Shown: in pieces, positions 26,566-34,476 of the stretch
Layout of the letters: the number at the start of each line of letters is the position of its first letter
Position numbering within the stretch: the first letter of the stretch is position 1
Origin: Acidiphilium sp. 37-60-79
GTDB lineage: Bacteria; Pseudomonadota; Alphaproteobacteria; Acetobacterales; Acetobacteraceae
DNA: 36,332 nt
NCBI GenBank assembly: GCA_002279355.1
Contig: NCBV01000024.1
Location: 1-36,332, forward strand
Reading direction: 5' to 3'
Made by a program: the position numbers and the translations under genes
Notes under the pieces: generated by a model
The model's database searches: none
Seen by the model: the letters and a program-made list of their open reading frames with translations, nothing else
What the model was told of the DNA's origin: nothing

Positions 26566-27444
26566 TTAACCATGAGATATTTTTGTCGACAACCAAAGCG
26601 CAACACCTAATACCGAATCACAATTGTCTTCAGAACCGACAACATTAACGTAGTTTTTCACTCCAACGGGAATCTCGTAATTTTCAACCACAAAACGATT
26701 TGCCAACGCTCGATGCGATTGCAGATAGCTTATCATCTTTTCGGTCACTATCAAAAAATTGGCACCAGCTACATCCGGCGATATAATCAGGGTGACGAGC
26801 AGATTATGCCGCTTGCCCCAACGAATTTCATGCACCACAAACCGGCGGTATGCTGGCGTATACCAAAAAAAGAACGCAGGCGGAGCATCCACCGTGAGCC
26901 CACCACCGACCATCGCCCGCGCCTTGATCCGGTCCCATAACGCCGGATCAACCTGATCACCGTGCCAGTTTGCCGCGACATTTGGTGCGAACACCGGCGC
27001 AACCACCTTAAACCCCACCCCTCGCGCCCCACTCACATAGGAGTGCCACTGCGCAAGCGTCACCTTCAACGACCCATTCACATTGGCCTGATGCGCCACC
27101 ACGCCAAGATCCAAATAATGGCTCCGATAATAGCCGTTGAAATACCCTGGCCCGTTCCACCAAACCGGCAATTCAACCACCGCCGGTCCCGTTCCACGAA
27201 ACACCCGCAAAATCGCCCGCCGCGTCGCATTCCCGCCCTTAATCCGATCCCAGATATAATCGTGAATATAAAGCGATACCTTGCAACTATTGCGCAAAAT
27301 AACGGAATGCTTGGGCACCATCAGACTGCGAAATCCAAATACCCCACCGACCGCAATCGGTTTAGTCCGATCCGAACAAGCTTGCGCCGTGAGCGTCGGA
27401 AGCATCAGCGACAACAGCACCACAGGGAAAAAGCGACGAACCAT
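26566..27444 (-). CDS. Secreted protein of unknown function in the glycosylation island
   Basis: This 292-residue protein begins MVRRFFPVVLLSLMLPTLTAQA-CS, a clear signal peptide with cleavage near residue 22. The ATG is at 27442-27444 and shares a base with the TGA of the preceding gene (TGATG), so it is translationally coupled. The mature part is rich in aromatic residues and has patches such as VVELPVWWNGPGYFNGYYRSHYLD (written here in two overlapping motifs: ELPVWWNGPGYF and YYRSHYLDLG), AANWHGDQVDPALWDRIKA and FFWYTPAYRRFVVHEIRWG. The alternation of hydrophobic strands with helices resembles a TIM-barrel-like glycosidase, but I cannot identify catalytic acids with confidence. The neighbouring genes suggest a role in processing or binding the exported glycan. 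Confidence 0.7.
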   Translation of the reverse strand: MVRRFFPVVLLSLMLPTLTAQACSDRTKPIAVGGVFGFRSLMVPKHSVILRNSCKVSLYIHDYIWDRIKGGNATRRAILRVFRGTGPAVVELPVWWNGPGYFNGYYRSHYLDLGVVAHQANVNGSLKVTLAQWHSYVSGARGVGFKVVAPVFAPNVAANWHGDQVDPALWDRIKARAMVGGGLTVDAPPAFFFWYTPAYRRFVVHEIRWGKRHNLLVTLIISPDVAGANFLIVTEKMISYLQSHRALANRFVVENYEIPVGVKNYVNVVGSEDNCDSVLGVALWLSTKISHG

Positions 27445-28769
27445 CACCCGAACGCCATCGCCCGACGCGCAGCGCAATCACCAAACACCTCCACTTGGTC
27501 GAGGTGCAAAAATCCTTCGCCAATCATCTGGATACGCACGAAACGTGCGAAAATACTGGGATCAAACTGAAAAACGAGAGGAAGGCCGTCCGCACCGCCA
27601 AACTCGGAATCATCAAGTTTCGACGCCGCTAATGCCCAATCCTCTCCATCATCCGATATCAGCACGGCAACACGCCGACAGCGACTTTTTTGATCCAAAC
27701 GATTATAAATATCGATAAAACAAACCTCTTGCCGATCAACCAAATCAACCTGCCACCATGGATCACTCTCATAATCCGTATGAAAACGGCAATGGCCGTT
27801 TATAACACCATTATTGCCACCACTCGCCTCTACAGCCGGGTTATCAGTTCGAGAAAAACGTGACACCGACGAGATAAGGCTTGGCTTACCTTTTGACAAC
27901 GTGAAATCTGCAATTCCATCATGTTGTTGGCGAAACCGAATAAAATTAAAAAAATCAACCTGCGGGTGGTCCGGGACTGGCAAGCCTTGCATATACAACA
28001 ACCCGCCCAGAACGTCCCCCCGCTGTTCAACTAAATATCGATAACCGAACAAATAATCAATCAGGAAAACCGGCTGGTCAGCACCAATGGTCCTGCCATC
28101 CCACCGCATTGCATCAAGCGTTTTATAAAGTTGTGGCAGGGTCATACCGTGCGTGATCAATTCCATGTCATGCAACGCTTGTTCCTCCAACCCTTGGTCC
28201 CGCATCTTGCCAACCGGCCTCGTATGCCAAACCTGCGTTTCGTCAAATATCATGATATTCCGATAACTCAGCATATGAGCCCACAAAAACTCCAAACCAA
28301 ACCCTGTTCCTGATTTTGATAACGTCATCGTCTCCAGCGCGCGCATCAAAAATCCAACACTAAAACACGGAACCATGAGTTCGACAAAGCTGGTCCTCCG
28401 CCACCGAAATGATCTGTTGATCATCGTAATTGGGTGCGAAAAAAACGATTTTTCGCTCAACGCTGGTGCGGCCAGTTCAATTTTATTTTCGCAACACAAT
28501 TCGAAAAATCTGTTGATTGTTAGAATGTCCGTTGCAACGTCATCATCTGGCAACCAAATATAATCGTAATCTTTCCATCCCTGACTATTTTTTAAATATT
28601 GATATATTCCTACCCATTTTTGACCAGGAATGAGAACCATCGGCAGACCGTCGGCATCAAACTCCTGGTACGCGCATAAAACCACGTCAAAATTTGGATT
28701 GGCACCAATCAGCCAGTCCCGGTGAAGCGAGTTCTTCCCACAACGCAAGACGATCAAATTCTTAGCCAT
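27444..28769 (-). CDS. DUF707-type glycosyltransferase-like protein fused to an F5/8C (discoidin) domain
   Basis: This is a 441-residue protein. Residues 1-290 resemble the DUF707/GT-A-like family: NLIVLRCGKNSLHRDWL at the start, DYIWLPDDDVAT (DDD at 75-77, a probable metal/nucleotide-sugar site), RWRRTSFVELMVPCFS and WHTRPVGKMRDQG. Residues about 295-435 form a discoidin module with FHTDYESDPWWQVDL, IYNRLDQKSRCRRVAV and FLHLDQVEVFGD, closely similar to the two in the giant glycosyltransferase downstream. No signal peptide is visible. The stop overlaps the start of the secreted-protein gene (TGATG). The N-terminal coding part (28300-28760) is AT-rich compared with the rest of the window. Confidence 0.78.
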   Translation of the reverse strand: MAKNLIVLRCGKNSLHRDWLIGANPNFDVVLCAYQEFDADGLPMVLIPGQKWVGIYQYLKNSQGWKDYDYIWLPDDDVATDILTINRFFELCCENKIELAAPALSEKSFFSHPITMINRSFRWRRTSFVELMVPCFSVGFLMRALETMTLSKSGTGFGLEFLWAHMLSYRNIMIFDETQVWHTRPVGKMRDQGLEEQALHDMELITHGMTLPQLYKTLDAMRWDGRTIGADQPVFLIDYLFGYRYLVEQRGDVLGGLLYMQGLPVPDHPQVDFFNFIRFRQQHDGIADFTLSKGKPSLISSVSRFSRTDNPAVEASGGNNGVINGHCRFHTDYESDPWWQVDLVDRQEVCFIDIYNRLDQKSRCRRVAVLISDDGEDWALAASKLDDSEFGGADGLPLVFQFDPSIFARFVRIQMIGEGFLHLDQVEVFGDCAARRAMAFG

Positions 28770-28785
28770 GAATATCCCACATCAG

Positions 28786-29598
28786 TCATGTATCCCTCGT
28801 CAAATTCAAAAACCTCGCCGCAAGTCGCTCCCCACTCAACACCGGATGATACAACCGCCCATCCGCCGGAAGCTGCGCCAGCGCCGTCGCCGAAAAAGGC
28901 TCGCCCAAATGATAACTCTCCGGCCCGTAAGCCACCCCACGCGCCGAAAAATCCCGCGCCACAAAAGGCGCCATCAGCCCAATCGTCGCCGTTACCCCCT
29001 CATCATTCGGATACTGCGTCGGGTCAATCCGCACCACCCGGTCATCCCCCACCAACCCCATAAGCTCCGTCATCGCCTGCCGCACTGACCCAATCACCCG
29101 GATCAATCGCGCCGAGATCCGCAACACCGGATAAAAACACCCCCCAATCGCCCCCTGGTAAAACCGTCGCATCGCCCCATACCAAAACCAATCATCCCCA
29201 TAATGCCCCAACGTCGCAACCCAAAGATCACTGTCATCACCCTCAAACAATCCAAAAAATGCCGATAAATCCGAATAATTAATCAAAACATCCGGCTCGA
29301 CCATCCAAAAATACTCATGCTCCGTCAAAATCTGCTGTGCTAAAATCAAAAAATAATCCCCACACTGCCACCCCCACCGATCCAAATTAACCAACCCCGC
29401 CGCCACCAACATCGCCCGATTAATCCCAATCTTGCGAAATCGCTCAGGAACCGCAACCACACCAGCCGAATCATCAACAACAACAACCAAAGCCAACCCG
29501 GATTCCCGCTGATACCGATCAGCCAACGCCTCAACCGCGTCATCAAAATAATGCGTCCGCAGCAAAATCACCGTCTTAGATAGTTTATCACTACTCAT
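28786..29598 (-). CDS. Glycosyltransferase-like protein (GT-A-like, family unassigned)
   Basis: This 270-residue protein starts SKTVILLRTHYFDDAVEALADRY, like a nucleotide-diphospho-sugar transferase fold. It continues with LALVVVVDDSAG, WGWQCGDYFLILAQQ and YFWMVEPDVLINYSD; the EPD at about residue 120 could stand for the DxD metal site. RFYQGAIGGCFYPVLRISA follows, then a C-terminal segment with LGEPFSATALAQLPADGRLYHP. It resembles uncharacterised acetobacterial proteins of glycan loci rather than a named enzyme. It is the first gene of the minus-strand run and is 16 bases upstream of the DUF707-discoidin gene. No Shine-Dalgarno is visible: the position where it should be is occupied by a parS palindrome. 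Confidence 0.7.
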   Translation of the reverse strand: MSSDKLSKTVILLRTHYFDDAVEALADRYQRESGLALVVVVDDSAGVVAVPERFRKIGINRAMLVAAGLVNLDRWGWQCGDYFLILAQQILTEHEYFWMVEPDVLINYSDLSAFFGLFEGDDSDLWVATLGHYGDDWFWYGAMRRFYQGAIGGCFYPVLRISARLIRVIGSVRQAMTELMGLVGDDRVVRIDPTQYPNDEGVTATIGLMAPFVARDFSARGVAYGPESYHLGEPFSATALAQLPADGRLYHPVLSGERLAARFLNLTRDT

Positions 29599-29606
29599 TG
29601 TTAATA

Positions 29607-29622
29607 TGTTTCACGTGAAACA
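29607..29622. other. parS: parS-like centromere site (ParB-binding palindrome)
   Basis: TGTTTCACGTGAAACA is a perfect 16-bp palindrome and exactly fits the widely conserved parS consensus TGTTnCACGTGAAACA bound by chromosomal ParB. It sits in the 69-base divergent gap between the first glycosyltransferase-like gene (start at 29598, 8 bases away) and the broken FkbH-like gene (start 29668). In most bacteria parS sites cluster near the replication origin. No other match was noticed in the window. Confidence 0.85.
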
Positions 29623-29667
29623 CGCCGCCCCATTGCCGAAAAGCCCGGCTTCCGCCATAGCCATCCA

Positions 29668-31432
29668 ATGCCCGCTTTGACCTGGCTCCCAACCCATCCT
29701 GATTGGCCCGCAGCGCTCAAAGCTGCGGAAACTGCGCCCACTCTGCAAAACCTCACCGCCCTCGCAAATTGCAATCTCGATTTCATCCGCACCGATCGGC
29801 TCGACCGGCTGATCCAGCATCACAACCTTACAGCGCACCCGCCACATCCTGCAATCCGCTTGGCGGTCCTCGGCAGTTCCACCACCGCCCACCTCGCGGG
29901 CGCCATCCGCGTCGCCGGCCTCCGCCATGGCCTCACCATCACCATCCATCAAGGCGAATACGGCCAATACGCCCAGGATTTGCTGTCCCCCGATCCAATT
30001 TTACGCGATTTTCAGCCAGATTTCCTGCTCCTCGCCCTCGATGGTCACCACCTAGCCTCGCTCGATCCCGCCGCCATGCGCGCCCGCCTCCATCAATGCT
30101 GGCAAGCCGCCGCAAAGCTCGGCGCAAGGGTCATTCAGCAAACCGCCTTGCCGGTTCACCCCGCCCAGCTCGGCCAAAATGAATTTTTATTGAATTCGCC
30201 CGCAACCGCCCTCAGCCAGCTCAACACTGCGCTTCGCACCGATGCCCTCGCCCATCATATCCTGCTCCTCACCATCGATGACGAAGGCGCCCGCCATGGG
30301 CTCGATCAGTTTCATAGCAAAACCCTATGGCACCGCGCCAAGCAGGAAATCAGCCCCGCCGCCGCCCCATATTACGGCGATCTGGTCGCACGCCTGATCG
30401 CCGCCGCACGCGGCAGATCGGGATGATGGGCTGGACGGCATTACACTCGGTCAAGGCAGCGCCGAGGGCGAGGCATTTGTGGCGATTCAAACCTATGCCA
30501 AAGCCCTATCGCAGCGCGGCATTGCGCTCGCCGTCTGTTCAAAAAACGACGAAGTCAACGCCCGCGCACCGTTTGAAAATCATCCAGAAATGGTGTTACG
30601 CCCCTCCGATATCGCCTGCTTCGTCGCGAATTGGACCGATAAAGCGACCAATATCCGCGCCATCGCCAACCAACTAAATCTCGGCCTCGATGCGATGGCA
30701 TTCCTCGATGATAACCCCGCCGAACGTGCGCTCGTTCGCCGCGAATTGCCAATGGTGCGGGTGTTTGAAATGCCCGACGAACCTGCCCTAGTCGCCGATT
30801 GTATCGCGCAATCAGGATGGTTCGAGTCGGTCGCCCTTACGGAGGATGACCGCAACCGGGCGGCACAATACGCCGCAAACGCAGCACGCGCCGCGTTGCA
30901 AAAAAATGTTACCGATATTGAAACTTATTTGACCAGCCTGAATATGCACCTGTTATGGCGGCGCTTTGATCGGGTCGGGCTGACGCGGATTGCGCAGCTC
31001 ATTAACAAAACCAACCAATTCAACTTAACCACCAAGCGATATACTGAGTCTGAAATTGCGGCCATGATCGACGCCCCGGATTGGCTTGGCTTACAATTTC
31101 GCCTGCTAGATAGTTTTGGCGATAACGGCATGATCGGCATTGTGCTGTTGCACGGAACCGGCCCGGAGCAGGACATTGATAGCTGGCTGATGTCCTGCCG
31201 CGTGTTGGGCCGCCGGGTTGAGCAAGCGATGCTCGCTGTAACGGTTGAGATGGCGCGGGCGCGCGGGGCAGAGCATCTGCGGGGGCGTTTCATCGCCTCT
31301 GGCCGTAATAACATGGTGCAAGACCATTACCAAAAGCTTGGCTTTTGCTCCGAGGCCGACGGCTTTGCTCGGCTTGATTTAGCGCTCTATACACCTCCAT
31401 CTCTGCCCATGACGATTGAGGATGAACGATGA
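29668..31432 (+). pseudogene. FkbH-like (HAD-IIIC) protein gene broken by a deletion that removes the catalytic motif
   Basis: Two consecutive frames make one FkbH-like protein. The first (29668-30426) encodes the N-terminal SGNH-like part: WLPTHPDWPAAL, AIRLAVLGSSTTAHLAGAIR, HQGEYGQYAQDLL and FLLLALDGHHLASLD, up to RLIAAARGRS. The second is in frame from 30422 (DDGLDGITLGQGSAEGEAF) and runs to 31432: AVCSKNDEVNA, HPEMVLRPSDIACFVANW, AFLDDNPAERALVRRELP and the GNAT-like C-terminal part (LINKTNQFNLTTKRYT, SCRVLGRRVEQAML). Between them the expected block with the DxDxT phosphatase nucleophile (LVLDLDNTLWGGVIG in relatives), about 17 codons, is absent and the frame shifts. Without the nucleophile the HAD activity must be lost. 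FkbH proteins normally transfer a glyceryl unit to the neighbouring ACP. The second part could start at GTG 30479, but would still lack the motif. Confidence 0.85.
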
Positions 31433-31674
31433 CCGAAGCCGAATTGCTTTCAGCGATCACACCAATTTTTCGCGATGCGTTCAGCGATGACGCATTTGTG
31501 CCGACCATGAGTATGACCGCGAAGGATGTGCCGGGTTGGGATTCGTATAAGCAGGTCAATATTTTGATCGCGCTGGAAGAAAAATTTAGTGTCAAATTCC
31601 GCAGTCGCGAGATCGACAAATTGGCCAATATCGGTGATTTGGTAAGGCTTTTAGGCGAAAAGCTCGGCGGCTAA
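31429..31674 (+). CDS. Acyl carrier protein
   Basis: This is an 81-residue helical protein. The phosphopantetheine attachment serine lies in [18 protein letters not shown], the DSx equivalent at about residue 38, followed by the typical helix III pattern [15 protein letters not shown]. It overlaps the end of the broken FkbH-like gene by four bases (ATGA) and would be its partner for carrying a C3 (glyceryl) or other acyl unit. It appears intact even though the FkbH-like gene is not. It converges on phhB with a 4-base overlap of ends. Confidence 0.9.
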   Translation: MTEAELLSAITPIFRDAFSDDAFVPTMSMTAKDVPGWDSYKQVNILIALEEKFSVKFRSREIDKLANIGDLVRLLGEKLGG

Positions 31675-31958
31675 GCCAAATCCTCGATCGCTTCGGCCAA
31701 CTTAATGTCGCGCAGCGAAAGGCCGCCCGCATCATGGGTCGTGAGTTTGATCGTGACCCGGTTATAAACGTTTGACCATTCCGGATGGTGATCCATTTTT
31801 TCGGCGAGCAAAGCCACGCGGGTCATGAAAGCGAAAGCTTCGCTGAAATCATGAAATTTGAATTTTCGCTCGATCGCGTCTTCGCCTTTGACCATATCCC
31901 AGTCCGGCAACAGGTCAGGGAGAGCTTGATGTTCTTCGGCGGTGAGACGAGCGATCAT
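31671..31958 (-). CDS. phhB: 4a-hydroxytetrahydrobiopterin dehydratase (pterin-4a-carbinolamine dehydratase)
   Basis: This 95-residue protein carries the PCD/DCoH signature [19 protein letters not shown] followed by [11 protein letters not shown]. The two adjacent His residues and the later THDAGG His form the active site. It dehydrates the 4a-carbinolamine produced by aromatic amino-acid hydroxylases, or acts on molybdopterin-type substrates in organisms without them. It starts at ATG 31958, 14 bases after the end of the upstream PCuAC-like gene on the same strand. Confidence 0.93.
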   Translation of the reverse strand: MIARLTAEEHQALPDLLPDWDMVKGEDAIERKFKFHDFSEAFAFMTRVALLAEKMDHHPEWSNVYNRVTIKLTTHDAGGLSLRDIKLAEAIEDLA

Positions 31959-31972
31959 GGGGCGGCTCCAGT

Positions 31973-32428
31973 TCAGGGTTTGCGCATCGCGAGAAACTTA
32001 GTCGCGTCGGGCCGTTCGACATGGAGATAGAGCATCACCGGGCCGGTTTGGCTGAATTTCAGGCCACAGGGAATCGTCGCTGTGTGATACAGGCGAAAGC
32101 GCGTGCCGACCAATTGTAGATGAGCGGATTTCAGATCCAGCACCAAGGTTCCGTGCGCCGGGATGGTGAGTTTAGTGAGGTCGGCGCCATCGGCGCTAAC
32201 CATTTCGGTTTTGTGGGCAACGGGGCATTCGGCGGACACGAGCTGATCGGGTTGATCGGAAGTGTTGGTGAGCGTGAAATAGCCGTTGGCGGTGATACCG
32301 ATTTTGCCAGAAGCCCTTATCCAACCGTGATCAACGGCAACGCCGGGCAATGGCGCCGGGACCGATTGTGCCCGCGCAAACGGGCACAGGGCGAGAACGG
32401 TAACAAGCATTAGCCAGCGAAGTTTCAT
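31973..32428 (-). CDS. PCuAC-family (copper chaperone) protein with degenerate copper site
   Basis: This 151-residue protein has a signal peptide ([20 protein letters not shown], cleavage near 20) and a beta-sandwich of the PCuAC/DUF461 family: [39 protein letters not shown] and a C-terminal [10 protein letters not shown]. The family copper site H(M)-x10-M-x21-H-x-M is only partly present. The first His is in VAHKTEM, but the second Met is missing ([11 protein letters not shown]) and the final HxM reads HLQL. Copper binding may therefore be weak or different. An extra Cys pair (SAECP, ATIPCG) is unusual. Its start overlaps the stop of the GST gene (ATGA). Confidence 0.75.
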   Translation of the reverse strand: MKLRWLMLVTVLALCPFARAQSVPAPLPGVAVDHGWIRASGKIGITANGYFTLTNTSDQPDQLVSAECPVAHKTEMVSADGADLTKLTIPAHGTLVLDLKSAHLQLVGTRFRLYHTATIPCGLKFSQTGPVMLYLHVERPDATKFLAMRKP

Positions 32429-33099
32429 GGTTTGATACCCTCAAATCGATCGATGCGCCATTCGGGCGGCTCAGCAGCCGCCGCTTGATACCAGCTTTCC
32501 ACCAACGGATGCGCACGAACCGCCGCGACATAGGCGGCAGAGTCGGCACTGAGCGCTGGCTGGTAGGTGAGAAAACGTGAAATGACCGGAGCATACATAA
32601 TATCGGCGCCCGTCATTTCATTGCCAAACAGAAAAACGCCGACGCCCGCATAACGAGCGCGGGTTTGCGCCCAGAGGGCTTCGATCCGCTCAAGATCCGC
32701 ACGCACGGCAGGCGAAAAAGCTTGTGGCGCGAAAACGCAATCGCAACTCATCGGCATAGCGATGCGTAATTCACGAAAACCTGCGTGCATTTCAGCAGAA
32801 ATGGCGCGAGCATGGGCGCGGGCGATGCGTTCGGCGGGCCAAAGTTTGGGTTGATGCTCCGCGCAATATTCCAAAATGGCTAAGCTATCCCAGATCATGG
32901 CGCCATCATGCTGCAAGAATGGCACCATCCCAGACGGCGATACTGCTTTGACCGCTGGGGTGCTACCGCCCGCAAGCGGGATGATCTGCTCCTCGACATC
33001 GAGGCCGACCAACCGCACGGCGAGCCAGGCGCGCAGCGACCAGGAGGAATAACGACGACTGCCGAGATACAAACGATTTTGCGCTGCGCCAATAGCCAT
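32425..33099 (-). CDS. Glutathione S-transferase family protein
   Basis: This 224-residue protein has an N-terminal thioredoxin-like domain with LGSRRYSSWSLRAWLAVRL (catalytic-type Ser in the SSWSLR segment), cis-Pro GMVPFLQHDG and the glutathione-binding WDSLAILEYCAE. An all-helical C-terminal domain follows, with an unusual Met/Cys-rich stretch RIAMPMSCDCVF. It resembles bacterial GSTs annotated as zeta/maleylacetoacetate isomerase-like or general detoxification enzymes. It overlaps the PCuAC-like gene by four bases and lies 9 bases downstream of the hydrolase gene, so GST, PCuAC-like protein and phhB probably share a transcript. Confidence 0.9.
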   Translation of the reverse strand: MAIGAAQNRLYLGSRRYSSWSLRAWLAVRLVGLDVEEQIIPLAGGSTPAVKAVSPSGMVPFLQHDGAMIWDSLAILEYCAEHQPKLWPAERIARAHARAISAEMHAGFRELRIAMPMSCDCVFAPQAFSPAVRADLERIEALWAQTRARYAGVGVFLFGNEMTGADIMYAPVISRFLTYQPALSADSAAYVAAVRAHPLVESWYQAAAAEPPEWRIDRFEGIKP

Positions 33100-33108
33100 G
33101 ACGCGAGT

Positions 33109-33993
33109 TTAGCCTGATCCGGTGCGGCCCGCCAGATCATGCGCCGGGTCGGTGCGCAGCGATGGGTCGGCGGTGCACACCTCATCGATAAAGGTGTTGA
33201 TATCGGCCATGACGGGCGCGCGCCAAGCGAACCAAGGCAGCAAAGCAAGGAGAATGCTGATATGGCCAATATTCGGATAGATGCGCGATTGCACCATGGT
33301 GCCCGCAGCGCGCAGCAGGCTGGAGAGCGAGGCAGTGTTTTTCGGGGCCACCAGCGTATCAAGCGCCCCTTGCAGCAGCAGGCAGGGCGGTGCGCCGGGA
33401 TCGACATGGGCAATGGGCTGGGTGCTCACCAAGTCCGGCGCTGGAGAAAAAATTAGCTTATAGGTGGGGCCGGTGATCGGCAAAAAATCATATGGGCCCG
33501 CGAGGCCGATGGCGCCGGCGAGTTTGCCCCGGTCATAGCCCGCGGCAGCGAGATAGCCGGGTGCCAGGGCGAGCATCAAAGCGATATAGGCACCGGCAGA
33601 ATGTCCGGCGGTGAAAATCGCGGAGGGATCACCGCCTTCAGATGCGATCATTTCGGCAATTTTGGCAGTCGCCATCGCAGCATCGTCGATGAAGTCAGGG
33701 TAGCGAACTTCTGGATAGAGTCGGTAATCGGGAATCGCGACAATATAGCCATGACGGGCGAGTTGGCGACCGACAAAGCGATATTCCGCGCGGGCGCCCG
33801 ATCGCCAAGAACCGCCATAGAAAAAAATTACCACTGGTAGTAAGCTGGTCAACGGATTTTTGGCGCTGGCTGGGAGATAGAGATCGAATTGCTGACGCGG
33901 TCGCGAGCCGTAGGCGATGTCGCGCCGCTCACGTACCGAGCCACGTGGGGTTAGCGCATTCAACAGATCAAAGCTGGAGGGGAATTTCGGCAT
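33109..33993 (-). CDS. Alpha/beta hydrolase (esterase-like)
   Basis: This is a 294-residue hydrolase. The nucleophile elbow is GHSAG (130-134, Ser132), the oxyanion-hole region is VVIFFYGGSWRSGA (like HGGGW of carboxylesterases) and IPDYRLYPEVRYPD precedes the elbow. The likely acid is in GALDTLVAPKN and the likely His in IYPNIGHISI. It fits the BD-FAE/esterase-lipase branch. The start is ATG 33991-33993 since GGAG lies 7 bases upstream; the frame is open 38 codons further without family resemblance. There is no clear signal peptide. Substrate is unknown. Confidence 0.87.
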   Translation of the reverse strand: MPKFPSSFDLLNALTPRGSVRERRDIAYGSRPRQQFDLYLPASAKNPLTSLLPVVIFFYGGSWRSGARAEYRFVGRQLARHGYIVAIPDYRLYPEVRYPDFIDDAAMATAKIAEMIASEGGDPSAIFTAGHSAGAYIALMLALAPGYLAAAGYDRGKLAGAIGLAGPYDFLPITGPTYKLIFSPAPDLVSTQPIAHVDPGAPPCLLLQGALDTLVAPKNTASLSSLLRAAGTMVQSRIYPNIGHISILLALLPWFAWRAPVMADINTFIDEVCTADPSLRTDPAHDLAGRTGSG

Positions 33994-34170
33994 TTTCACT
34001 CCATATGGACGCGACGCGGGCAGAGGCAATAGTTGCCGGGCGGCAAAGTTTGCCGGGCATAAGGTGCCCTCGCGCGCGGATTGAGTCGGGAGAAGGTCTA
34101 AAATCAAGAGGTTGGCGTTGGCACGGCGGATGCATAGGGTGGGTTGTCGTATTATTTCCAGGAGGTTTGC

Positions 34171-34476
34171 ATGGTTCAGCCAATGAGTCCGACGATGACG
34201 GCGCCGATTGCCTATAGCGGTGGGATCGCCCCGAAATCGGCACCGGGATTTGGCGCGCAGTTGAGCGCGATGTTGGGACAGTTACAGGCGACATCATCGG
34301 GCTTGCAGGCGCTGGGCAGTGCAGCGGCACAAGGGGCGCAAGGGACGCAGCGCCATCATCATCACGGATGGCATCATGGGCCCTCGGCTGCGGGGGGTGG
34401 CGCGTCATCACCGGCTTGGCAGTCGAGCGGCGGCACGCTATCGGCAGCGAATGCAGGAATTTCACTCACCGCCTGA
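34171..34476 (+). CDS. Small Ala/Gly/Ser-rich protein with His cluster, unknown
   Basis: This 101-residue protein starts at ATG 34171 behind a strong AGGAGG site. Low-complexity sequence (SAMLGQLQATSSGLQALGSAAAQGAQ) leads to a His-rich stretch QRHHHHGWHHGPSAAGG, then a Ser/Gly/Ala-rich end. The His cluster could bind Ni/Zn/Cu. I do not recognise a family; similar short proteins of unknown function with Met/Gln/His content occur in acetobacteria. It overlaps the folP start by 26 bases, so the two may be coupled. Confidence 0.6.
   Translation: MVQPMSPTMTAPIAYSGGIAPKSAPGFGAQLSAMLGQLQATSSGLQALGSAAAQGAQGTQRHHHHGWHHGPSAAGGGASSPAWQSSGGTLSAANAGISLTA

Noticed and set aside
29668-31432. Reading the two FkbH-like frames as two separate intact genes
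   Set aside because: Together they match one family end to end with the catalytic block missing at the junction, and the second has no ribosome-binding site at its GTG.
29600-31500. DnaA-box cluster that would confirm an origin near the skew switch
   Set aside because: No TTATCCACA-like cluster was seen by eye near the parS site or the skew change, so no oriC feature is called.
33938-33950. Second CACGTG core as another parS site
   Set aside because: Only the 6-base core is present (gagccacgtggggt); the flanking TGTTn and AAACA arms are missing and it is inside the hydrolase gene.
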